Part shown: piece after piece, positions 1 to 7,578 of the stretch
Numbering within the stretch: position 1 is the first letter of the stretch
Layout of the letters: each line of letters starts with the position of its first letter
Source: Rhodopirellula sp.
Lineage (GTDB): Bacteria; Planctomycetota; Planctomycetia; Pirellulales; Pirellulaceae
Assembly (NCBI GenBank): GCA_002701385.1
Contig: NZVD01000074.1
Location: forward strand, 1,663 to 34,538
Direction of reading: 5' to 3'
DNA: 32,876 nucleotides
Notes under the pieces: model-generated
What the model saw: the letters and a program-made list of their open reading frames with translations, nothing else
The model's database searches: none
What the model was told of the DNA's origin: nothing
Position numbers and translations under genes: made by a program

Positions 1-59
1 AGTCCTTAACACTGCCGTATACGATTTAACGTATGTGGTCATAATTTGATTTGAATTGA

Positions 60-3000
60 ATGCTTGATTTGACTCGTTTGTTGGCAAATCAGACAGGCTT
101 TCAAGATACTGTTGCTGCCATTCAGGAAGGTCAGGGAGCCAGTATCGATGGAGTCTGGGGTTCGTCCTGCGCGCTGGTAGCCGCGGCGGTCGGTACAGCC
201 GGCATCCCAGTCAATTTGATTGTGCTACCTCGTGCCAAACAGGTTGATGACTTCCGCGACGATCTGACTCTCTTTACAGACCAGGAAGTGTTTGCATTTC
301 CCGTACTCGAAAGCGGGCAGACCAGAGATACTTACGGAAACGACGATCAGCATGGAGAGCGGATTCGTATTCTCAAGCGTCTGCTTCATCATCAAGAACA
401 CTCCGCCAAACCATGTTCGATTGTGACCAGCATTCAGGCTTTACTCCAGCCTGTGCCGACGCGCGAGTCACTCGCGGCAGCCACCAAAGATTTGCGAGTT
501 GGTGATGTTCTGGATGTAGAACAACTCCAAATCTGGTTAGTTGAAAATGGATTTCACGCAACTTCGGCGGTGGAATTACCAGGCGAGTTTTCGCGTCGGG
601 GAGGAATTCTGGATATCTATGCGCCTGAGTGGGAACAACCCGTACGCTTGGAACTCTGGGATGATGAAATTGAGTCGATTCGTCAATTTGATGTGCGGAC
701 TCAGCGATCGATAGAGTCACGACAGTTGGTGGAATTGACCTCGATTCAGTCTTATTATCACGGCGAAGATCACCTCTCTAATTATCTTCCGACCGGCAGT
801 GGAGTCTGCATCGTCGAAATGACAGATTTGGAAATCCAGGCCCGGGAATATCTTAAACGTGCCGATGATTTTCAGCGTTGCCATCTAGTCCGGGATGTGC
901 TTCAGAGTTTAACTCAGCATGGCTATGTGCTACTCAGCGCTTTAGCCGCGGGTGAATTGCAACACGATTTGAAGTTGGCTTTTGAATCCGTCGAGCGATT
1001 TTCAGGGGACGTGGATAGTATTTCATTGCAGGTCGAGCGTATTGGCAACGATCATCAATTGATCATCGTTTGTCCAACCCAGGCTGAAATCCAACGAATG
1101 CAGGAGATTTTACAGGAAACACGAGCCGCTGACCGGGGGCGAATTCGATACGAGTTAGGGTATCTAAAACAAGGGTTTCATTGGGTCCCCGAAAAAGTGG
1201 TGGTGTTGTCGATAGGGGAATTGTTTCGGCGGACCCAATTGCGGCGTCGGCAGTTGCGGCAAAAAGGAAAACCACTCGATAGCTTTGCCCAGTTGAAGCA
1301 CGGTGAATTGGTGGTTCATCTTGCACATGGAATTGGACGTTATCGGGGAATGGAGTTGCTGGAAAAGGAAGGCTATCAAGAAGAACATCTGGTGGTTGAA
1401 TTTCATGGAAACACCAAGATCTATGTGCCGGCAACACGCATTGATTTAGTTCAGAAATATATTGGAGGTAGGAAGGTTCGTCCCGCGTTGGCCAGAATTG
1501 GTGGTAAGACGTGGCAGAATCAAAAGAAGGCGGCTGCCAAAGCGGTTGAGGATATGGCAGCAGAACTGGTGGAATTGCAGGCAACCAGAATGGCACGGCC
1601 TGGTATTTCTTTTCAACCGGATTCAGGTTGGCAAGGGGAATTTGATGCCTCGTTTCCGTATGACGAAACTAACGATCAACTCAACAGCATTACGGATATT
1701 AAAGAAGATATGCAAAGCACTCGTCCAATGGACAGATTGCTTTGTGGAGACGTCGGTTTTGGCAAAACAGAAGTGGCGATGCGAGCTGCGTTTAAGGCGG
1801 TAGACAGTGGTTATCAAGTGGCCATACTGGTTCCCACGACGGTATTGGCAGAACAGCATTACCAGACGTTTAAAGCGCGGATGGCTCAATTCCCAATCGA
1901 CGTGGCTCGCCTAAGTCGATTTGTTTCCAGTGCCGAGCAACGTGAGGTGGTTGCTGGGATCGCTAGCGGAAAGACGGATGTTGTCATCGGTACGCATCGT
2001 CTGGCTTCCAAAGACGTGCGTTTTCATAATCTGGGACTCGTCATTATTGATGAAGAACAGCGTTTCGGTGTGGAAATTAAAGAACGATTGAAAAATGTCA
2101 GCAACAACGTGGATGTACTGACGTTATCTGCCACTCCGATTCCTAGAACATTACACATGTCTCTGGTGGGCGTACGAGACATTTCCAATCTGTTAACGGC
2201 CCCCGAGGAACGTATTGCGGTGGAAACACGCGTGGTGCGATTTCAGGATGAGATTATTCAGGCAGCGATTCACCGTGAAATGAATCGAGGGGGGCAGGTC
2301 TACTTTGTTCACAACCGAGTGAATGACATTGAACGTGTGGCGAGAAAATTGCACGAGCTCGTTCCCGAAGCTCGAATTGAAATCGGCCACGGGCAAATGA
2401 AGGAATCAGAACTTGAACGAGTCATGGTAGGTTTTGTGAATCACGACTTTGATATTTTGCTTGCCACGACCATTGTGGAAAGCGGCCTGGATATCCCGAA
2501 TGCTAATACCATTTTTATTGATCAGGCAGACCGCTATGGCTTGGCGGACTTACACCAACTCCGTGGGCGGGTAGGACGTTATAAGCACAGAGCTTACTGT
2601 TATTTACTGGTCGATCAACATAAACATATTACGCCAGATGCCGCTCGCCGCCTGCGTGCGATCGAAGAGTATTCGGAAATGGGAGCCGGGTTTGCAATCG
2701 CGATGCGGGACTTGGAAATACGTGGAGCAGGGAACCTCTTAGGAGCACAGCAATCCGGTCATATCGCCACGGTTGGATATGAGTTTTATTGCTCGTTACT
2801 GGAAAACGCAGTACGGCAGATTAAAAAGCAACCTCCTAAACTGGGCATCGAAGTCGAGATTGACTTGCCGGTTGCAGCGTTTTTACCTGAAGATTATGTC
2901 ACGGACATTCGGGCAAAAATCGACTTTTACCGACGCCTGGCAAAATTGGACGATTTCCAGCAAATTCATCAGCTGGAAGAGGAGTTGCTAGACCGGTTTG

Positions 3001-3266
3001 GCCGTCTTCCCAAAAGTGTGCAACAACTTTTGCAACTGGCAGAAATCCGCTTGGAAGCGACGATCTGGCAAATCCAGTCGATTAGTCAGGAAGAGCGATT
3101 TTTAAGAATTGAGTACAGAGACCGGCAGCGAATCGAGCAGTTATCGCGAAATACCAGCGGAGCTTTGAGAATTGCTGATCATAAGAGTGCTTATATGACG
3201 TTGCCAGCGAATGTTAAGAATGATCAAAGTATGGTCGACTTTGTGAAATCAGTGTTGCAGCCATAA
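60..3266 (+). CDS. mfd: Transcription-repair coupling factor Mfd
   Basis: ATP-dependent DNA translocase that removes RNA polymerase stalled at lesions and recruits the UvrABC excision machinery in the cytoplasm. The 1068-residue product is close to the usual family length (about 1150). In order I see a UvrB-like N-terminal region (about 1-330), a CarD-like RNA polymerase interaction domain beginning near residue 411 (KHGELVVHLAHGIGRYRGM), then the RecG-like motor: Walker A GDVGFGKTE near 563, DEEQ box near 664, SATPIPRTLHMSL, and the RGRVGR motif near 835. The C-terminal TRCF domain (LPEDYVTDIRAKIDFYRRL) follows. All motor motifs look intact. The ATG at 60 is the first start in frame; no strong ribosome binding site precedes it. 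The next gene on the same strand starts 95 nt downstream, so co-transcription with the foldase gene is possible. Confidence 0.98.
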   Translation: MLDLTRLLANQTGFQDTVAAIQEGQGASIDGVWGSSCALVAAAVGTAGIPVNLIVLPRAKQVDDFRDDLTLFTDQEVFAFPVLESGQTRDTYGNDDQHGERIRILKRLLHHQEHSAKPCSIVTSIQALLQPVPTRESLAAATKDLRVGDVLDVEQLQIWLVENGFHATSAVELPGEFSRRGGILDIYAPEWEQPVRLELWDDEIESIRQFDVRTQRSIESRQLVELTSIQSYYHGEDHLSNYLPTGSGVCIVEMTDLEIQAREYLKRADDFQRCHLVRDVLQSLTQHGYVLLSALAAGELQHDLKLAFESVERFSGDVDSISLQVERIGNDHQLIIVCPTQAEIQRMQEILQETRAADRGRIRYELGYLKQGFHWVPEKVVVLSIGELFRRTQLRRRQLRQKGKPLDSFAQLKHGELVVHLAHGIGRYRGMELLEKEGYQEEHLVVEFHGNTKIYVPATRIDLVQKYIGGRKVRPALARIGGKTWQNQKKAAAKAVEDMAAELVELQATRMARPGISFQPDSGWQGEFDASFPYDETNDQLNSITDIKEDMQSTRPMDRLLCGDVGFGKTEVAMRAAFKAVDSGYQVAILVPTTVLAEQHYQTFKARMAQFPIDVARLSRFVSSAEQREVVAGIASGKTDVVIGTHRLASKDVRFHNLGLVIIDEEQRFGVEIKERLKNVSNNVDVLTLSATPIPRTLHMSLVGVRDISNLLTAPEERIAVETRVVRFQDEIIQAAIHREMNRGGQVYFVHNRVNDIERVARKLHELVPEARIEIGHGQMKESELERVMVGFVNHDFDILLATTIVESGLDIPNANTIFIDQADRYGLADLHQLRGRVGRYKHRAYCYLLVDQHKHITPDAARRLRAIEEYSEMGAGFAIAMRDLEIRGAGNLLGAQQSGHIATVGYEFYCSLLENAVRQIKKQPPKLGIEVEIDLPVAAFLPEDYVTDIRAKIDFYRRLAKLDDFQQIHQLEEELLDRFGRLPKSVQQLLQLAEIRLEATIWQIQSISQEERFLRIEYRDRQRIEQLSRNTSGALRIADHKSAYMTLPANVKNDQSMVDFVKSVLQP

Positions 3267-3361
3267 GTGGCAAATCCCTAGAATTGCGACACTTAACGGC
3301 CGCCCGTGGTGGGTGTGCGCAGTGCCATGAAAGCTCGTGAAGCCAGGTTTATCTCAATATA

Positions 3362-4708
3362 ATGAAGTTGCAGACCGTTTTCTTTTCGATCGTATTGATA
3401 GGTGTAGGAGCAGTGTCGACTCCGCTCATCCATGCACAGTCATTCCGAAATCCCTTCCCTCCCTCAACGCCTGTCGCAGACCCGATGGTACTTCCCGCCG
3501 TAAATACGCCGGTAAATCAAAACGTTAACTCTCCGCAACAGACGAACCGCTTTGTTCCAGCATCTCAACAGCGACGCATTGCGGCCTTGCCGAATGCAGT
3601 ATCTAGATCAGCTTCCACGCGGAAATCCCGGTTGCCAGGAGCCCGTGACAGCATCTATGAACCAACGGCTGTTTTAGCGAAAGTTGGCCCAGAGTACATC
3701 TTAGCAGGCGATATTATGCCCCAGGTGGATATCGTTATGTGGATGATGTTTAAGGATCGTTCACCCGCGGAGATGGAGAAATATCGTCGACAAATCGATA
3801 TGGAAAAACAAATGCTGATCAGGAGTTTGTTAGGACAGGCGATCGATTCGAAGATATTGTATGTTGCGTTTAAGCGGTCGATGAAACCGGAAGAACTGGC
3901 TCAGTTTGAAGAGCGAGCTTCGGAGGTAATTGACTCCGCGTTTGAATCTTCCATTGATGAAACGTTAGCCAAAGTGAAAATGGCTGACAAAGCAGAGATG
4001 AAAAGGCTACGAGCCAAGGACATGCAAATCACTCAACTGTGCACGCTCATGGTGGAGAATCAAGTAGAGACGCATCGGGAACTTGATGGAATTCTGAGAA
4101 CATTCGGCACTTCGTTGGAACAAGCCAAGCAAACTTTTGCTGAAACCAATTTTGGTCGCCAGGCCCTCACGGTGGATGTCAAACTGAGTTTCGAAGTGAC
4201 TCATCAGGAACTCCTTGATTATTACTTCGAAAATGTGGATGACTATAAGATCACAGAAGCGATTTCATTCGAGCAGCTAACTGTTCAATTCAAGAATCAC
4301 GAAACCAAACAGAAGGCGTACCAAAAAATTTGTGCTTTGGGTAACAGCGTGCTGCAGGGAGCTCGCTTTGATCAGGTAGCGATTGCTCAATCCGAAGGTC
4401 CGAAAGCAAAGTCCGGCGGCAAGTATGAGTTGATTGAACGAGGAGATCTGGTCAGTGAAAAAGTCGAAGAAGTTGCTTTCGACCTACCGGTTAACCGGAT
4501 GAGCCCAGTCATTGAAGATGGCAATGGGTTTTACATCGTACGCGTGCAGAAGCATCGCGAGGAAAATCGCGAGAAGTTCACTGAGGTTCAGTCAGAGATT
4601 GAGCAGGCGATTCAAAACGAGAGAAGAAATGAAGCGATTCAGAAGTACATTACCAAAGTGAAAACCCACATTCCGGTTTGGAACAGTTTCGAGGCCGAGC
4701 GTCAGTAG
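3362..4708 (+). CDS. Exported SurA/PpiC-type peptidyl-prolyl isomerase
   Basis: Probable periplasmic foldase of the parvulin class, acting on outer-membrane or secreted proteins. The 448-residue product begins with a signal peptide (hydrophobic stretch about 5-22, likely cleavage after IHAQ). A SurA-like N-terminal helical region follows (AVLAKVGPEYILAGDIMPQVD at about 103-123, then long charged helices). A parvulin-like domain lies at about 297-395, ending in the typical NGFYIVRVQKHREEN segment. The spacer contains GPKAKSGGKYELIERGDL, matching the GG-x-x-G-W/L segment of the family, although the usual tryptophan is absent. It has one parvulin domain, unlike E. coli SurA, which has two. It lies between mfd and citrate synthase and ends in a strong intrinsic terminator, so the mfd-foldase unit stops here. 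Whether it is catalytically active is not certain. Confidence 0.85.
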   Translation: MKLQTVFFSIVLIGVGAVSTPLIHAQSFRNPFPPSTPVADPMVLPAVNTPVNQNVNSPQQTNRFVPASQQRRIAALPNAVSRSASTRKSRLPGARDSIYEPTAVLAKVGPEYILAGDIMPQVDIVMWMMFKDRSPAEMEKYRRQIDMEKQMLIRSLLGQAIDSKILYVAFKRSMKPEELAQFEERASEVIDSAFESSIDETLAKVKMADKAEMKRLRAKDMQITQLCTLMVENQVETHRELDGILRTFGTSLEQAKQTFAETNFGRQALTVDVKLSFEVTHQELLDYYFENVDDYKITEAISFEQLTVQFKNHETKQKAYQKICALGNSVLQGARFDQVAIAQSEGPKAKSGGKYELIERGDLVSEKVEEVAFDLPVNRMSPVIEDGNGFYIVRVQKHREENREKFTEVQSEIEQAIQNERRNEAIQKYITKVKTHIPVWNSFEAERQ

Positions 4709-4745
4709 TTCATGCGTTAGTGGCAAGCGTTAAATAGACCAAATC

Positions 4746-4785
4746 AAGGCCTCATTATAAGTCGAACTTATGATGAGGCCTTTTT
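4746..4785 (+). terminator. Intrinsic terminator after the foldase gene
   Basis: A 17-bp stem (4746-4762 with 4766-4782) has only one G-T wobble, a 3-nt CGA loop, and a T run at 4781-4785. It starts 38 nt after the stop codon of the foldase gene. It separates mfd and foldase transcription from citrate synthase. Confidence 0.93.
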
Positions 4786-4924
4786 CATTGGCTGTTCAAA
4801 ACATGTCTTTACGTCGGCTATTAAATTGATTTCAGAATGTTATATTGAAGGGACAAAGAATTGAATTAGTTGCATCTTAGATTGATTGAATCTAGCTCCG
4901 TTTTTACGCCAAGGAATGCACTGT

Positions 4925-6193
4925 ATGTCGGATGTTGCAAAACTCTCGGTCGGTGAACATGAATTAGAACTTCCTGTGATCGTGGGTACCGAAGACGAAC
5001 AAGGGCTTGATATTAGCAAGCTGCGTGGATTGACAGGATACATCACGCTCGACGAAGGCTTTGTAAATACTGGGTCCACTCAAAGTGCCATTACGTTTCT
5101 CGACGGTGAAAAAGGAATCCTTCGATATCGCGGTTATGCGATTGAGGAAATCTGCAAGAAGTGTGATTTTATCGATTCCACACTACTGCTACTTAACGGC
5201 GAACTTCCATCGGAAGAACAACGAGAATCATTTCGGCAGGCCGTTATTGCAGATATGCAATTGCCAGCAGGCATGGAGCAACTGATTGAAGCGTTCCCTC
5301 GTGATGCTCATCCGATGGCGATGTTGGCATCCTGCATCAACGCTTTATCAACCCATCATCAGGATCAGGTGGATCCTCTCGACTCTGAACAAGTTCAGAA
5401 TTCAACACAACGATTGATCGCAACGCTTCCGACAATCGCTGCAGCAATTCATCGTCACCGCAGCGGTAAGCCATTTGTCGCGCCCAATCCTGAACTTGGG
5501 TATGTCGAGAATTTCCTGACGATGATGTTTGCGGATGACGAAGGTCAGTACGAAGTCGATTCTGATTTTGTGGATGCACTTAATCTTCTGCTAATCGTCC
5601 ATCTGGATCACGAGCAAAACTGTAGTACGTCGACAGTCCGAGTTGTTGGTTCAGCCAACACTAATTTGTATGCTTCGATTGCCGCTGGTGTATGTGCCCT
5701 TTGGGGACCTCTTCATGGCGGAGCCAACGAAGCGTGTGTCAACATGCTGATGGATATCGCCGCTGACGGTGGAGACGTGGCCAAATATGTGGGCATGGCC
5801 AAAGATAAAGAAAATGGTTTTCGACTCATGGGCTTTGGGCATCGAGTCTATAAAAACTATGATCCTCGAGCTCGTATTATTAAGAGCGCTTGTGATGTCC
5901 TGTTGGAAAAGCTCGACCTGGATGACCCACTCTTTGAAATCGCTCAGTCGCTCGAAAAGGTGGCATTGGAAGATGAGTACTTCGTTGCGAGGAAACTCTA
6001 TCCCAATGTAGATTTTTATTCCGGAGTGATCTATCGAGCTATCGGAATCCCGGTGGAATTATTTACCGTGTTGTTTGCTATGGGCCGCTTGCCGGGTTGG
6101 ATTGCTCATTGGCAGGAATTACATGCATCGCCTACGAAGCGAATCTGTCGTCCTCGCCAGGTGTATACCGGACCGGAACTTCGCGAGTTTTAA
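4925..6193 (+). CDS. gltA: Citrate synthase (type II, GltA-like)
   Basis: Condenses oxaloacetate and acetyl-CoA to citrate, the entry step of the TCA cycle. The 422-residue product matches hexameric type II enzymes (E. coli about 427). Catalytic motifs are all present: GPLHGGANE (substrate-binding His), GFGHRVYKNYDPRA (second His) and LYPNVDFYSG (catalytic Asp). The C-terminus also fits (FAMGRLPGWIAHWQE). The reading frame is open from 4886, but I choose the ATG at 4925: AAGGA at 4910-4914 is correctly spaced for it and far too close to the in-frame ATG at 4916. The N-terminus has the usual short beta region (ITLDEGFVNTGSTQSAITFLDGEKGILRYRGY). It stands alone, with a terminator upstream and no partner TCA gene nearby. 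Confidence 0.98.
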   Translation: MSDVAKLSVGEHELELPVIVGTEDEQGLDISKLRGLTGYITLDEGFVNTGSTQSAITFLDGEKGILRYRGYAIEEICKKCDFIDSTLLLLNGELPSEEQRESFRQAVIADMQLPAGMEQLIEAFPRDAHPMAMLASCINALSTHHQDQVDPLDSEQVQNSTQRLIATLPTIAAAIHRHRSGKPFVAPNPELGYVENFLTMMFADDEGQYEVDSDFVDALNLLLIVHLDHEQNCSTSTVRVVGSANTNLYASIAAGVCALWGPLHGGANEACVNMLMDIAADGGDVAKYVGMAKDKENGFRLMGFGHRVYKNYDPRARIIKSACDVLLEKLDLDDPLFEIAQSLEKVALEDEYFVARKLYPNVDFYSGVIYRAIGIPVELFTVLFAMGRLPGWIAHWQELHASPTKRICRPRQVYTGPELREF

Positions 6194-6548
6194 GACTTGA
6201 ATTCCAGAGTAACACCCTCGCTCAAATCCCCAGGCTCACTGAACACGTCCTGCCCCAAGCCGGATTAATCGCGTCGAATCATAGTATGTTCTTTCGTGTG
6301 TCTATCGATGGCATTGCACGTCCACCCATACCGATTCACATTCAGCAGCGGCATGCTTGAATTCTTTCGATTTCACCGACATTCACTGGTGATTGCCCCC
6401 GGCCTTACAAAAGTCCTAATCGTTACAACCGGCTAATTGCTATGTTCCTAGCTATTAAGTGATTACTTGTCACTCTCGCTGAATACGTCGATACGTAAAA
6501 AGAGGTACCGTTTGCCTCGTATTACGTTATTGCACGGAAGCAATCAGA
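6194..6548. other. Gene-free intergenic stretch
   Basis: No convincing coding region or RNA gene is visible in these 355 bases. A short open frame that overlaps the citrate synthase end and runs to 6360 has no recognisable protein character. The only structure I see is an imperfect hairpin at 6493-6527: ACGTAA pairs with TTACGT, and GAGG with CCTC, separated by a small internal loop. It sits about 20 nt before the GTG start of the WD40 gene, so the stretch probably carries that gene's promoter and 5' leader. Confidence 0.5.
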
Positions 6549-7571
6549 GTGAACAAAATCCGCACGTTTCTATATATCGCTGCCCTGCTGCTACTCGTAA
6601 TTTCTGCGAGTGCCGAAGAGGAATTTTCGCAGGCAATTCCTGTCGACAGTGATCAACCGGTCGTCAGTACGGTGAGCCTGCATTCGGCCGGTAAGCTGTT
6701 GATTACCAGTGGTGATGATCATGTTGTAAGGGTTTGGGATTTGGCCAGCGGTGTTCAAATTAAACAACTAAACGGTCATACAGGATGGGTCCGCACATCA
6801 GCGTTTGTACCCAACACTACGCATGTTCTTACAGCCGGTGACGATGGTAGTGTCCTGATTTGGGATACAGTTCGAGGGACGTTGCTTCGTAAAGTCGCTC
6901 AGGTCGGGTATCGCATCTCGCGACTGGCGGTATCACCAGACGGTCGTCAGGTGGCATTGGTCGGGTTCTCACGCCATATCACTTTGTTGGAATTGGAAAG
7001 TGGAGATGTGTTACATCAGCTGGATGGACAGACCGACGATATTCGGGCGTTGGCATTTTCCCAGTCGGGCAAAGCAATCGCCACAGGTGGACGCGATGGG
7101 TTCATTCGACTCTGGTCTGTGGATAGCGGGCAATCACTGGGAGCGATGGTAGCGCATCGTCAACGAGTCAGAGACCTAGTCTTTCTTCAAGGCGACGCAT
7201 TGATAGTCAGCGTTTCGGACGATCGAACCATGTTTGTTACGGATTTGGGAAATGCTGCTGCCAGTTATCGGATTCCTCTTGGAGGAGTTGTCCCTTTCGC
7301 TTTGGCTGCCTGTGGCGATGTCAACGAAGTGGCTGTCGGCGGCACCGATAATCAGATTTCGGTTTGGAATCTAAAACGCCAATCCATTCGGAAAGTATTC
7401 AAGGGACACGCTGGAAGTATTACCTCTTTGGATTACATTTCCCGACTTAACGCGTTGGGAGGGACACTAGTCTCAGGAAGCTTCGATACGTCGGTCAGAA
7501 TCTGGTCTTTAGGGCCGGTTGAGCCTGTGCGAGTTCGAGTGAGTGAGCAATCGCCGACCGCAGCGAAGTAA
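6549..7571 (+). CDS. Secreted seven-repeat WD40 protein
   Basis: A beta-propeller protein, probably a protein-protein interaction scaffold outside the cytoplasm. The 340 residues start with a signal peptide (MNKIRTFLYIAALLLLVISASA). Seven WD-type blades follow, most recognisable by their D-x-x-V/I-x-x-W-D/S endings: DDHVVRVWDLASG, DDGSVLIWDTVRG, SRHITLLELESG, RDGFIRLWSVDSG, DDRTMFVTDLG, TDNQISVWNLK and FDTSVRIWSLG. That is enough for one closed propeller; blades three and five have lost the tryptophan. The start is a GTG and the ribosome binding site is weak. The LEPR-XLL surface protein starts only 7 nt after its stop, so the two are almost certainly co-transcribed. The binding partner is unknown; the neighbour is an obvious candidate. 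Confidence 0.88.
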   Translation: MNKIRTFLYIAALLLLVISASAEEEFSQAIPVDSDQPVVSTVSLHSAGKLLITSGDDHVVRVWDLASGVQIKQLNGHTGWVRTSAFVPNTTHVLTAGDDGSVLIWDTVRGTLLRKVAQVGYRISRLAVSPDGRQVALVGFSRHITLLELESGDVLHQLDGQTDDIRALAFSQSGKAIATGGRDGFIRLWSVDSGQSLGAMVAHRQRVRDLVFLQGDALIVSVSDDRTMFVTDLGNAAASYRIPLGGVVPFALAACGDVNEVAVGGTDNQISVWNLKRQSIRKVFKGHAGSITSLDYISRLNALGGTLVSGSFDTSVRIWSLGPVEPVRVRVSEQSPTAAK

Positions 7572-7578
7572 GTGAATT

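Noticed and set aside
1063-1596. A 177-codon minus-strand open frame inside mfd
   Set aside because: It lies wholly antisense to intact, motif-rich mfd coding sequence and has low-complexity, Pro-rich composition typical of a shadow frame.
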